From Streptomyces katrae (lineage in GTDB: Bacteria > Actinomycetota > Actinomycetes > Streptomycetales > Streptomycetaceae): a DNA stretch of 64,000 bases. Location of the stretch: the NCBI RefSeq assembly GCF_002028425.1, contig NZ_CP020042.1:4501560-4565559 (forward strand), read 5' to 3'. This document shows, one piece after another, positions 7,326 through 14,420 of this stretch (the stretch's first letter is position 1; each line of letters starts with the position of its first letter). A program made the translations under genes and the position numbers. The notes under the pieces were generated by a model, which was not told the DNA's origin, made no database searches, and was given only the letters and a program-made list of their open reading frames with translations.

Positions 7326-8897
7326 ATGACACAGCTGGACGAGCGGCCTCGGGTCGGAGACACGGTAAGCGGCGTCGCCGCGGGCGACGGCGAGGTGCGC
7401 GGCAAGGGCCTCGGCAAAGGCTCCGTCGGCCTGGTGGGCAGCGCCGTCATCGGCATCTCCACCGTCGCCCCCGTCTACTGCCTGACCTCCACCCTCGGCT
7501 CCACCGCCGGGCAGGTCGGCCTCCAGATGCCCGCCGTCTTCCTGGCCGGCTTCCTGCCGATGCTGCTCGTCGCCTTCGCCTACCGCGAACTCACCAAGGA
7601 CATGCCGGACTGCGGCACCTCGTTCACCTGGACCGTCAAGGCCTTCGGCCCGCGGATCGGCTGGATGTGCGGCTGGGGACTGGTGATCGCCACGATCATC
7701 GTCCTGTCCAACCTGGCGGGCGTCGCCACGTCCTACTTCTGGCTGCTGGCCGGCGAGATCACGTCCGATCCGTCGATCGCGGCGCTGGACCACAACAAGT
7801 TCGTCCACATCGCCACCTGCCTGACACTGATCGCCACCGCCACCGCCATCAGCTACCGCGGCATGACCGCCACCAAGGGCGTCCAGTACACGCTCGTCGG
7901 CCTCCAGCTGCTGGTCCTGGCCGTCTTCGTGGCCATGGCCTTCCAGAAGGCCTCCGCCGGAACCTTCGACACCGGCGTCCACTTCTCCTGGCAGTGGATG
8001 AACCCCTTCGCGGTCGAGTCCATGGGCGCCTTCACCGCCGGACTCTCGCTCTCGATCTTCATGTACTGGGGCTGGGACACCTGCCTCACCGCGAACGAGG
8101 AGACCATCGGCTCCGCCAAGACGCCGGGCCGCGCCTCGCTCATCGCGATGGTCGTCCTCGTCGGCTCCTACCTGGCCACCGGAGTCGCCGCCCAGATGGC
8201 CGTCGGCTCCGGCGACAAGGGCCTGGGCCTGGGCAACCCCGAGACCTCCGGCAACGTCTTCGCCGCGCTGGCCGGCCCGGTCATGGGCCCGCTCCTCGGC
8301 ATCCTGCTCTTCGTGGCGGTCCTCGCCTCCGCGGCCGCCTCGCTCCAGACCACCTTCATCCCGGTCGCCCGCACCGTCCTGGCCATGTCCACGTACGAGG
8401 CCCTGCCCGCCTCGTACGCCAAGGTCCACCCCCGCTTCAAGACCCCGGGCCGCGCCACCGTCACGGCGGGCGTCGCGACCGGCGCGTTCTACACGGTCAT
8501 GACCCTGGTCAGCGAGAACGTCCTCACCGACACGATCTTCGCGCTCGGCCTGATGATCTGCTTCTACTACTCCCTGACGGCCTTCGCCTGCGCCTGGTAC
8601 TTCCGCGGCGACCTGCGCCGCTCCGCCCGCGACCTGTTCTTCAAGGGCGTCTTCCCGGTCCTGGGCGGCCTCCTCCTGGCGGCGGTCTTCGTCAAGACCC
8701 TCACCGACGCCTGGGACCCCTCGTACGGCTCCGGCTCCAGCATCCCCGGCCTGGGCGTCGGCAGCGTCTTCGTCATCGGCGTCGGGCTGCTGGCCCTGGG
8801 CGTGGTCATCATGCTGATCACGCAGCGCCGCAGCCCGGCCTTCTTCCGCGGCGAGGTCCTGACGAAGTCGACCCCGTCCCTGGTGGTCGAGGACTGA
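7326..8897 (+). CDS. APC-superfamily amino acid permease
   Basis: A 523-residue integral membrane transporter with about 12 hydrophobic helices. GSVGLVGSAVIGISTVAPVY is the unwound first-helix motif of amino acid/polyamine/organocation permeases, and YWGWDTCLTANEET resembles the conserved helix 6-8 segment. It would move amino acids or amines across the cytoplasmic membrane. The substrate is not readable. ATG 7326 is chosen over the in-frame ATG 7293 because MTQLDERP is a normal hydrophilic start. Neither has a ribosome site. TACCGT at 7312-7317, 8 nt before ATG 7326, would allow a leaderless transcript. Confidence 0.85.
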   Translation: MTQLDERPRVGDTVSGVAAGDGEVRGKGLGKGSVGLVGSAVIGISTVAPVYCLTSTLGSTAGQVGLQMPAVFLAGFLPMLLVAFAYRELTKDMPDCGTSFTWTVKAFGPRIGWMCGWGLVIATIIVLSNLAGVATSYFWLLAGEITSDPSIAALDHNKFVHIATCLTLIATATAISYRGMTATKGVQYTLVGLQLLVLAVFVAMAFQKASAGTFDTGVHFSWQWMNPFAVESMGAFTAGLSLSIFMYWGWDTCLTANEETIGSAKTPGRASLIAMVVLVGSYLATGVAAQMAVGSGDKGLGLGNPETSGNVFAALAGPVMGPLLGILLFVAVLASAAASLQTTFIPVARTVLAMSTYEALPASYAKVHPRFKTPGRATVTAGVATGAFYTVMTLVSENVLTDTIFALGLMICFYYSLTAFACAWYFRGDLRRSARDLFFKGVFPVLGGLLLAAVFVKTLTDAWDPSYGSGSSIPGLGVGSVFVIGVGLLALGVVIMLITQRRSPAFFRGEVLTKSTPSLVVED

Positions 8898-8995
8898 CGG
8901 GGCGGCCGTGCCGCGGGCTGCGGTGTGCGGCGGAGCTTCACGCGAACGAGGGGGTGGGCGGTGACCCCGGGTGCGGCGGGGTCGTTGGGCCGGGC

Positions 8996-9286
8996 ATGAC
9001 TGCCATCAAGCGCACCCTGTCCGCCCTGGCCCTCACCGGCGGCGCCGCCCTCGCCCTCACCCCCTCCGCCCACGCCGCCGACGGGCCCACCCTCGGGAAC
9101 CAGCCCGTCGTCGAGCGGGTGGTCGACATCGCCGGCCACCCGGGCCAGGCGATGAAGGACACCAAGACCGCCCTCGACGTCACCACCGCCGTCGCCGGCA
9201 GCGCCACCAAGTCCACCCAGGGCTCCCTCGCCGGCGCCGACACCGGCCTGGCCGGCGGCCTGCCGCAGGCTCCGTCGGTGCGCTGA
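8996..9286 (+). CDS. Small secreted protein of unknown function
   Basis: A 96-residue protein with a clear Sec signal peptide (positively charged MTAIKR, hydrophobic stretch, TPSAHA cleavage near residue 28). The mature part is about 68 residues, polar and Gly/Ala/Thr-rich, without cysteines or a recognised domain. Such small secreted proteins are common in Streptomyces and unassigned. It ends 4 bp before the convergent gene at 9291. Confidence 0.65.
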   Translation: MTAIKRTLSALALTGGAALALTPSAHAADGPTLGNQPVVERVVDIAGHPGQAMKDTKTALDVTTAVAGSATKSTQGSLAGADTGLAGGLPQAPSVR

Positions 9287-9290
9287 GGCC

Positions 9291-9809
9291 CTACTTCGTG
9301 CGGGTGACCAGGACCAACGGGATCTCGCGGGCCGTGGCCGCGCGGTAGGCCCCGTACGACGGCATCGCGGCCACCACCACCGGCCACAGCCGCTCCGCCT
9401 CCGCCGGACTCGCACGGCGGGCCCGCGCGGGAAAGGTCTCGGCGCCGACCTGGACGGTGACGTCCGGGTCGGCGGCCAGGTTCAGGTACCAGGCCGGGTG
9501 GCGGTCGGAGCCCGCATTGGAGGCCGTGAGGACGTACGTGGGGGCGGCGGCTGCGGTGTCGTCCGGGACGTAGGCCAGCGCCGTGCGGCGCAGGACGCCC
9601 GATCGGCGGCCGCGGGTCGTCAGGAGCAGGTCCCGGATGCCGGGGCGGGGATGGCCGCCGGTCTCCTCGAAGCGGCGGATGTGGTCGGCCACCCAGGGGT
9701 TGGGGCTGTCGGTCGCTGCGGTCGTGGTGGTGGTCGTGGTCGTGGTGGTGGTCGCGGTCGTGTCCGTCGCTGTGTCCGTCACCGCGTCCGTGGCCGTGGT
9801 CGCGCTCAT
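9291..9809 (-). CDS. Nitroreductase/deazaflavin-dependent oxidoreductase (DDN-like)
   Basis: A 172-residue split-barrel protein of the family that includes the F420H2-dependent reductases related to mycobacterial Ddn. Core motifs are LLLTTRGRRSGVLRRTALAY, PAWYLNLAADPDVTVQVG and PSYGAYRAATAREIPLVLV. Members use F420H2 to reduce quinones or conjugated compounds. The N-terminus is odd: residues 8-32 are an almost pure Thr/Ala/Asp tract with a run of consecutive Thr coded by a GT-rich repeat (9718-9790), likely slippage expansion. The ATG at 9809 overlaps the TGA of the upstream gene, so the two are coupled. Confidence 0.8.
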   Translation of the reverse strand: MSATTATDAVTDTATDTTATTTTTTTTTTTAATDSPNPWVADHIRRFEETGGHPRPGIRDLLLTTRGRRSGVLRRTALAYVPDDTAAAAPTYVLTASNAGSDRHPAWYLNLAADPDVTVQVGAETFPARARRASPAEAERLWPVVVAAMPSYGAYRAATAREIPLVLVTRTK

Positions 9810-10420
9810 GCCCCGGCCACCCCGGCGTGCACCCCGTGGAGGGTGGGAGCGGTCAGTTCGTCCAGTACGGCGGCGGCGAAGTCGGCCGGGGTGACGCGGC
9901 TGTCGGCGTCCGCGTCGGCGAGGGTGTAGCCGCCGGTGGGGGCGCCGGTGTGGTCGAAGTCCCCGGCCGGGGAGAGGACCGCCCAGTCCAGCGCTTCCGG
10001 CGCGGCCGCGCGCAGGGCCTCGGTGCCGGCCGCGTGGCCCTCGTAGAACGCCCGCCATTCCTGCGGGTACCCCGGTGTGTCCATCAGCAGCGGGCCTGCG
10101 GCGGTGGGCAGTACGGAGGCCAGGCCGACGCCGACCAGGCGGCGCACGCCTGCGCGGGGCAGGCCCGTGGCCAGGGCTCGGGCGGCGGCCGGGAAGAAGT
10201 CCCCCGGCACGGCCTGAGGGTCGTACACCGCCGCCACCGCCGCGTCGTGACCCGCCGCCAGGCGGGCGACGTCGTCGGGGGAGGCGAGGTCTCCGGCGCT
10301 CCGGCCGACGGGTGTGACCTCCAGTCCCCGCGACCGGGCTTCGGCCACGACGGCCCGGCCGACGCGGCCGGTGGCGCCGAAGACGATGAGGGTGGGTGCG
10401 CTGCTGTTCTCGGTTGGCAT
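9806..10420 (-). CDS. NAD(P)-binding (NmrA/SDR-like) protein
   Basis: A 204-residue atypical SDR with an N-terminal Rossmann motif LIVFGATGRVGRAVV and a second nucleotide-binding feature VTPVGRSAGDL. There is no YxxxK active site, as in NmrA-type sensors and quinone-reductase-like proteins. It forms a coupled pair with the deazaflavin-type reductase (4-nt ATGA overlap) and is divergent from an HxlR regulator whose likely operator lies in the 58-bp shared gap. HxlR proteins often control such reductases in response to quinones or aldehydes, so a role in redox or electrophile stress is inferred. Confidence 0.75.
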   Translation of the reverse strand: MPTENSSAPTLIVFGATGRVGRAVVAEARSRGLEVTPVGRSAGDLASPDDVARLAAGHDAAVAAVYDPQAVPGDFFPAAARALATGLPRAGVRRLVGVGLASVLPTAAGPLLMDTPGYPQEWRAFYEGHAAGTEALRAAAPEALDWAVLSPAGDFDHTGAPTGGYTLADADADSRVTPADFAAAVLDELTAPTLHGVHAGVAGA

Positions 10421-10443
10421 GCGGCGAGCGTAGGAAAGGGGGT

Positions 10444-10461
10444 GGTTACCGATCGGATACC
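10444..10461. promoter_or_regulatory. Probable HxlR operator between divergent genes
   Basis: GGTTACCGATCGGATACC is an 18-bp palindrome with two mismatched pairs, centred between the NmrA-like gene (start 10420) and hxlR-type gene (start 10479). It overlaps the expected -35 of the latter, so autorepression and control of both directions are likely. Confidence 0.6.
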
Positions 10462-10465
10462 GGCC

Positions 10466-10471
10466 TACGGT
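10466..10471 (+). promoter_or_regulatory. -10 element of a leaderless promoter (HxlR gene)
   Basis: TACGGT ends 7 nt before the ATG at 10479, and no ribosome site precedes that ATG. Transcription would start at or near the A of the start codon. Confidence 0.45.
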
Positions 10472-10478
10472 GGCGATC

Positions 10479-10895
10479 ATGACGCTGCCGCCCCTGGACC
10501 CCGAGATGTTCGACCCCGTCTGCCCCTCGACGCTCGTGCCGTTCCGGGTCGGCGACAAGTGGGCCCCGCTGATCCTGCGCTGCCTGGAGGGCGGTCCGCG
10601 CCGCTTCTCGGAGCTGAAGGTGCCGCTGCGCGGGATCACCTCGAAGTCCCTGACGCAGTCGCTGCGGGGACTGGAGCGGGACGGGTTCGTGACGCGGGAG
10701 GAGAGCGGGGACGGCGGCCCCGAGCGGCGTGTGGAGTACGCCCTCACGCTGCTCGGCCGGGGCCTGCTGGGCCCGCTGGACGCCGCCTGTGCGTGGACGC
10801 GGGAGCACTGGGACGAGCTGATCGACGCCCGCGAGGAGGGGCTCGCGGCCGCGGCCGCTCAGCCCCAGGTGCGGGAGCAGAGCACCAGGCGGTAG
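10479..10895 (+). CDS. HxlR-family transcriptional regulator
   Basis: A 138-residue winged-helix protein. CPSTLVPFRVGDKWAPLILR is the HxlR signature (one Cys near residue 14 as a possible redox sensor), followed by FSELKVPLRGITSKSLTQSL as recognition helix region and a VEYALTLLGRGL wing. HxlR dimers bind palindromes such as the one at 10444-10461. The ATG at 10479 is chosen over GTG 10470 because a -10 hexamer at 10466-10471 suggests a leaderless message. Its 3' end overlaps the convergent VOC gene by 37 bp. Confidence 0.85.
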   Translation: MTLPPLDPEMFDPVCPSTLVPFRVGDKWAPLILRCLEGGPRRFSELKVPLRGITSKSLTQSLRGLERDGFVTREESGDGGPERRVEYALTLLGRGLLGPLDAACAWTREHWDELIDAREEGLAAAAAQPQVREQSTRR

Positions 10896-11257
10896 CCGTC
10901 GGGGTCGGCGATGGTGACGCCGTACTCGTCCCAGTACGGGTTGTTGGACGGGACCTGCTCGCCGCCGCACTCGATCAGACGGCGCACGAGCGCGGCGTCG
11001 GGATCCTGCCCGAGGTAGACCACGAACAGGTCGTCCACGGTGGGGGACGGCTCGACGGGGTTCTCGGGGTCCCGGGTCAGCTCGAAGTGCCACCCGCCGC
11101 CGGCCGGTCCGACCATGACGAGGTCGTGCTCCCCGGGAACGTGCCCGGAGGTCCGCCACAGGACGTCGAGCCCGAGCCCGTCGACGTAGAACCGCTCGGC
11201 GGCCGCGAGATCGCGGGAGGGGCGGGCGACGCGGACGTGGGTGTGTGCATCGATCAT
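10859..11257 (-). CDS. VOC-superfamily (glyoxalase/bleomycin-resistance-like) protein
   Basis: A 132-residue protein of two beta-alpha-beta-beta-beta modules. RVARPSRDLAAAERFYVDGLGLDVLWR opens the first module, HFELTR ends it, and WDEYGVTIADPDGYRLVLCSR closes the second with the usual ADPDG turn. These proteins bind a metal or a small molecule and act as isomerases, dioxygenases or drug-sequestering proteins. The function here is not assignable. It overlaps the convergent HxlR gene by 37 bp. Confidence 0.8.
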   Translation of the reverse strand: MIDAHTHVRVARPSRDLAAAERFYVDGLGLDVLWRTSGHVPGEHDLVMVGPAGGGWHFELTRDPENPVEPSPTVDDLFVVYLGQDPDAALVRRLIECGGEQVPSNNPYWDEYGVTIADPDGYRLVLCSRTWG

Positions 11258-11345
11258 GCCCCCGGAGCTTAGGGGGAGGGGCCGGGGGAGGGGCGGGGGC
11301 GGGGCGACGGTCTGTCAGGTGGCTGGGCGGCGGCTCCGGCTGGGG

Positions 11346-11923
11346 GTGGGCGGTGCCCCCTCGGGCGGGGTCGGTGGAGTGTCGGGGGCTTCCCGCCAGT
11401 CCACTGTCCTTTCGTGCCGGTCCGGCCTGTCAAGGGCGCTCCTTCGTCGCGTCGCTTCGCGATCGCCTGCGGCGACCCTTGACAGACCGGCCCGTCCCGA
11501 AATGCCAAAGACTGTCGGGAAGCCCCCGAAGGAACGGCATGGTCCAACCTCAGGATCTGCGACACGGTCCGGAAATGCGACGGCCCGTTCCGCCCGGCAG
11601 ACCGGCCATCCGGCCCAGCTGCGAAGCCATCCCCCCGGCCGGGCAGACGGCCGCCCCAGATCGCTACGCGCTCCTCCCGTTTCAGCGTCCGCCCGCCGTC
11701 AAGGGCTGATCCCCACACCTCATGCCAATGAGGACGTCATCGGGGCCGGTGGGCGCCCCAGATCGCTACGCGCTCCTCGAATCTCTGTGTCCGGCGGCCG
11801 TCCAGGGCTGATACCCGCACTCAATGACGACGGGACGGGCATCCGGGGGCCGCGGGACGCCACAGATCGCTACGCGCTCCTCGAAGCTCGGCGGCTGGCC
11901 GTCTTGTTGGGCTGATATCTGCA
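11346..11923. repeat. Left arm of a ~570-bp inverted repeat
   Basis: Matches 13448-14015 in reverse complement. A core of about 345 bp differs at only 7 positions (about 98 percent identity). From about 11657 the match continues less strictly through three ~102-bp tandem units. The core contains a hairpin with 15-bp arms (11422-11436 and 11476-11490, CCGGCCTGTCAAGGG against CCCTTGACAGACCGG). ORFs exist in several frames, but in one of them all seven arm differences change an amino acid, which argues against coding. Origin unknown. The arms enclose 11924-13447. Confidence 0.9.
11657..11923. repeat. Three ~102-bp tandem units in the left arm
   Basis: CAGATCGCTACGCGCTCCTC recurs exactly at 11657, 11759 and 11863 (spacing 102 and 104 bp). 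Each unit continues through GGGCTGAT and, in most, a GACGTCATCGGGG-like segment. The mirror-image units are at 13481, 13583 and 13685. Confidence 0.9.
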
Positions 11924-12002
11924 TAAAAGGAGCAGGAGGGGGCAAGGGGTGGGCGGATTCCGGTTCTTGGTCGGGGAGATGGTTTCGGGGCTGGATCTCG
12001 TG

Positions 12003-12008
12003 TAAAGT
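12003..12008 (+). promoter_or_regulatory. Possible -10 element upstream of the tRNA-like gene
   Basis: TAAAGT lies 41 bp before the first base of the cloverleaf in a locally AT-richer stretch. The -35 is not convincing (TGGTTT at 11980-11985). Confidence 0.3.
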
Positions 12009-12048
12009 TGATCTCGAGCTCGCGGCCGGGAAACCGGTGGTGGGACTG

Positions 12049-12118
12049 GCGTTGGTGGTCCAAGGAAAGGCACCCCACTTCCTGTGGGGGGATGCAGGTG
12101 CAAGGCCTGCCCAGCGCT
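12049..12118 (+). tRNA. tRNA-Gly-like gene, anticodon TCC (divergent, possibly specialised)
   Basis: Seventy bases fold as a cloverleaf. Acceptor arms are GCGTTGG (12049-12055) and CCAGCGC (12111-12117) with T73. A 3-bp D stem GTC/GGC carries a loop with GG. The anticodon stem CCCCA/TGGGG has loop CTTCCTG with T33 and anticodon TCC at 12080-12082. The T stem GCAGG/CCTGC has a 7-nt loop TGCAAGG. G1-C72, C2-G71, G3-C70, U73, C35 and C36 are the glycine identity elements known from E. coli. Unusual features are U37 (normally purine), G at position 55 and a short D stem. No CCA is encoded. A strong terminator follows 6 bp later. It may be functional, specialised or a pseudo-tRNA. Confidence 0.5.
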
Positions 12119-12123
12119 CGATC

Positions 12124-12157
12124 AAGGCCCCGGCCTCCTCAGGGAGGTCGGGGCCTT
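12124..12157. terminator. Rho-independent terminator between tRNA-like gene and VOC gene
   Basis: AAGGCCCCGGCCTCC (12124-12138) pairs with GGAGGTCGGGGCCTT (12143-12157) across a 4-nt loop, with one G-U pair. It can end both the tRNA-like transcript (+) and the convergent VOC transcript (-). Confidence 0.8.
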
Positions 12158-12165
12158 TGCGTTGG

Positions 12166-12537
12166 CTACTTCCGTTCGGCCGCGCTGCGTTCCACGCAGA
12201 ACTCGTTGCCTTCAGGGTCGGCAAGGGTCGCCCAGCCGGTTCCGTCGGGGTTGCGGTGGTCACCGACGAGCTTGGCGCCGAGGGCGACGAGCCGTTCCAC
12301 TTCCTCGTCACGCGTGCGGTCCTGCGGCTGGACGTCCAAGTGCACCCGGTTCTTAACGGACTTGGTGTCGGGTACCTGGATGAACAGGAGCGACCCGCCT
12401 TCCGTCGAGAGCAATGCCTCCGGGTCGCCCGGGGAATCATCCTCGTGCAGGGTGCCGTTGAGGACCTGCGCCCAGAACTGGCCCAGGGCGTAGGCGTCGT
12501 GGCAGTCGATGGTGATGTGCCGGATGAGAGAAGTCAT
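12166..12537 (-). CDS. VOC-superfamily protein inside the inverted-repeat island
   Basis: A 123-residue glyoxalase/bleomycin-resistance-fold protein: LIRHITIDCHDAYALGQFWAQVL, NRVHLDVQPQDRTRDEEVERL and WATLADPEGNEFCVERS. The His-rich first strand and the closing Glu resemble the metal-ligand pattern of small Streptomyces VOC proteins. It shares only family-level similarity with the VOC protein at 10859. Its start at 12537 is divergent from the DUF4097 gene across 244 bp, and it faces the tRNA-like gene across a shared terminator. Third-position G+C looks lower than in the flanks, consistent with the whole island being acquired. Confidence 0.8.
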   Translation of the reverse strand: MTSLIRHITIDCHDAYALGQFWAQVLNGTLHEDDSPGDPEALLSTEGGSLLFIQVPDTKSVKNRVHLDVQPQDRTRDEEVERLVALGAKLVGDHRNPDGTGWATLADPEGNEFCVERSAAERK

Positions 12538-12781
12538 GTACGCACACTAGCCGCCCTCGTGTCCGACGTCATAGCGTTTATCTACAGTCCATTGCAATGC
12601 CCTTGGTTTAGCTCGTTGCGTTGAAATCTGGACCGTTGCAACGATTTCATGGGTCTGACCTCCATAGATGTAGATCGTGCGCAACGAAGGTGTTGTCAGG
12701 TCTTCGAATGCAACGTAGCGTTTCTCATGTCAGAAAGCAGCGGGCCGAACGGGGCGCGCGATACCGATGAAGGAGAGCACG
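12538..12781. promoter_or_regulatory. AT-richer divergent regulatory region with TTGCAACG-like sites
   Basis: The 244 bp between the divergent VOC and DUF4097 genes hold ATTGCAAT (12591-12598), CGTTGCG (12614-12620), CGTTGCAACG (12634-12643), GCAACG (12681-12686) and TGCAACG (12709-12715). TGAAATC (12622-12628) and GATTTCA (12643-12649) form a larger inverted repeat around the central palindrome. This looks like a multi-site operator. No regulator gene is adjacent. Confidence 0.5.
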
Positions 12782-13447
12782 ATGCAGACGTTCGCCACCG
12801 CCACCCCGGTTTCCGCCGTCCTGGACATCCCCGCCGGCCGGGTGCGGCTCATCGCCGCCGACCGGGCCGACGCCACGGTCGAGGTCCTGCCCGCAGACCC
12901 CTCGAAGAGCCGCGACGTGAAGGCGGCCGAGCTGATCGAGGTCGCATACGCCGACGGCGTCCTCCGGGTCGTCGCCGCTCCGGCCAAGAACCGGATCACG
13001 GGCAACTCCGGCTTCGTGGACGTGACCGTGCAGCTGCCTGCCGGCTCGCACGTCGAGGCCAAGCTCGCCTCCGCCGAGGTGGAGGGCAAGGGCCGCCTGG
13101 GTGATGTCGTCCTCGAGGCCGCGCAGGCGCAGGTCGAGCTGGACGAGACCGCCTCCGCCCGCGTCACCGTCCAGGCGGGCGATGTCTCCCTCGGCCGCCT
13201 GGGCGGCCCGGCGGAGATCAACACCCAGAAGGGCGAGATCACCATCACCGAAGCCGCGTCCGGCGTGGTCACCCTGACCACCCAGCACGGCAACATCACC
13301 GTGGGCGCCGCCCGTGACGCCGCCGCCACCCTGGACGCCGGCACCGCCTTCGGCCGCATCGACAACGCCCTCCAGAACGCCGGAGGCACCCCCCTGGCCA
13401 TCCACGCCACCACCGCCTTCGGTGACATCACCGCCCGCACCATCTGA
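12782..13447 (+). CDS. DUF4097-family beta-strand-repeat protein
   Basis: A 221-residue protein made of short beta-strand repeats, as in DUF4097 adhesin-like proteins: VTVQLPAGSHVEAKLASAEV, GRLGDVVLEAAQAQVEL, GDVSLGRLGGPAEINTQKGEITI and TTQHGNITVG. No signal peptide or membrane anchor, so a cytoplasmic location is expected. The family probably forms a right-handed beta helix. Its role is unknown. ATG 12782 has AAGGAG at 12769-12774. The stop codon abuts the right inverted-repeat arm directly. Confidence 0.75.
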   Translation: MQTFATATPVSAVLDIPAGRVRLIAADRADATVEVLPADPSKSRDVKAAELIEVAYADGVLRVVAAPAKNRITGNSGFVDVTVQLPAGSHVEAKLASAEVEGKGRLGDVVLEAAQAQVELDETASARVTVQAGDVSLGRLGGPAEINTQKGEITITEAASGVVTLTTQHGNITVGAARDAAATLDAGTAFGRIDNALQNAGGTPLAIHATTAFGDITARTI

Positions 13448-13704
13448 CCAGCCCCAGACGGCCGCCAGCCGCCGAAATCCGAGGAGCGCGTAGCGATCTG
13501 CGGCGCCTGGCGACCCCGATGACGTCCTGATGGGCATCGGGTGCAGGTATCAGCCCAACAAGACGGCCAGCCGCCGGGATTCGAGGAGCGCGTAGCGATC
13601 TGGGGCGCCCACCGGCCCCGATGACGTCCTGGCTGGCATCGGGTGCGGGGATCAGCCCTTGACGGCGGGCGGACGCTGAAACGGGAGGAGCGCGTAGCGA
13701 TCTG
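13448..13704. repeat. Three ~102-bp tandem units in the right arm
   Basis: GAGGAGCGCGTAGCGATCTG occurs at 13481, 13583 and 13685, exactly 102 bp apart. It is the mirror image of the units at 11657-11882. Confidence 0.9.
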
Positions 13705-14015
13705 GGGCGGCCGTCTGCCCGGCCGGGGGGATGGCTTCGCAGCTGGGCCGGATAGCCGGTCTGCCGGGCGGAACGAGTCGTCGCATTGCCGGACCGTGTC
13801 GCAGATCCTGAGGTTGGACCATGCCGTTCCTTCGGGGGCTTTCCGACAGTCTTTGGCATTTCGGGACGGGCCGGTCTGTCAAGGGTCGCCGCAGGCGATC
13901 GCGGAGCGACGCGACGAAGGAGCGCCCTTGACAGGCCGGACCGGCACGGAAGGACAGTGGACTGGCGGGAAGCCCCCGACACTCCACCGACCCCGGTGAA
14001 GGGTGCACCGCCCAC
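13448..14015. repeat. Right arm of the ~570-bp inverted repeat
   Basis: Reverse-complement partner of 11346-11923, starting immediately after the DUF4097 stop. Its internal hairpin is 13871-13885 with 13925-13939. It has one extra partial tandem unit next to the gene compared with the left arm. Confidence 0.9.
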
Positions 14016-14069
14016 TCCGAAGTCCCGGTCCCCCCGTAAAAGAAGGTGCGGGTGCACGCGGCCCCGGCC

Positions 14070-14075
14070 TAGCTT
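14070..14075 (+). promoter_or_regulatory. -10 element of a leaderless promoter (gene at 14082)
   Basis: TAGCTT ends 6 nt before the GTG at 14082, with no ribosome site between. Confidence 0.45.
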
Positions 14076-14081
14076 GAGGCG

Positions 14082-14420
14082 GTGAGCAGCGACTATCCAT
14101 TCGCCGACGGCTACAACCTCGTCTGGGACCTGACCGGCTTCGGTGACGCGGACGAGGAGATAGTCGAGTCCGTTTCGCTGTCCCGGGACCAGTTCCTGAA
14201 GATCAGGCACCTGTTCGTGCTGGGTGACGATCCCTGGATGGTGGCGGGTGAGTACCGTGTGGCGCCGAGCATCTGGGCGCACGTCCGCCGCGTTGTGCCG
14301 GGTGTCCGGTTCCAGCGCGATGCCGAATACTTCCTCGGCGCCCGTCAGGCCCTGCCTGACGGGCGCTTCTGGCGTCCGGCCCCGGGCGTGGCGGCGCCGG
14401 GGCCGATCCCGCCGTTCTAG
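14082..14420 (+). CDS. Conserved hypothetical protein, 112 residues
   Basis: Not recognised as a named family. The N-terminal half is acidic and aromatic (DYPFADGYNLVWDLTGFGDAD, then VSLSRDQFLKIRHLFVLG). The C-terminus is basic, then Pro-rich. No signal peptide, helix-turn-helix or cysteine cluster is evident. The GTG start is supported by codon usage and by a -10 hexamer 6 nt upstream (leaderless). It begins 66 bp beyond the right inverted-repeat arm, and its stop overlaps the convergent DUF397 remnant (CTAG). Confidence 0.6.
   Translation: MSSDYPFADGYNLVWDLTGFGDADEEIVESVSLSRDQFLKIRHLFVLGDDPWMVAGEYRVAPSIWAHVRRVVPGVRFQRDAEYFLGARQALPDGRFWRPAPGVAAPGPIPPF

Noticed and set aside
4861..7332. Long minus-strand open frame opposite the amidohydrolase and aldehyde dehydrogenase
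   Set aside because: It is a shadow of two strongly supported + strand genes, with His/Arg/Pro-rich composition and no domain.
11269..11718. Protein-coding gene inside the inverted-repeat arms (frame ending in the HRPR region)
   Set aside because: All seven nucleotide differences between the two arm copies change the residue in this frame, and no ribosome site or domain is seen.
12649..13104. ORF starting upstream of and overlapping the DUF4097 gene
   Set aside because: Arg/Pro-rich out-of-frame translation. The DUF4097 frame has the ribosome site, codon bias and repeat domain.
11657..13704. CRISPR-like array from the regularly spaced 20-bp GATCGCTACGCGCTCCTC units
   Set aside because: Only three units per arm, about 82-bp spacers that are themselves similar to each other, and no cas genes. 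This is an ordinary tandem repeat.
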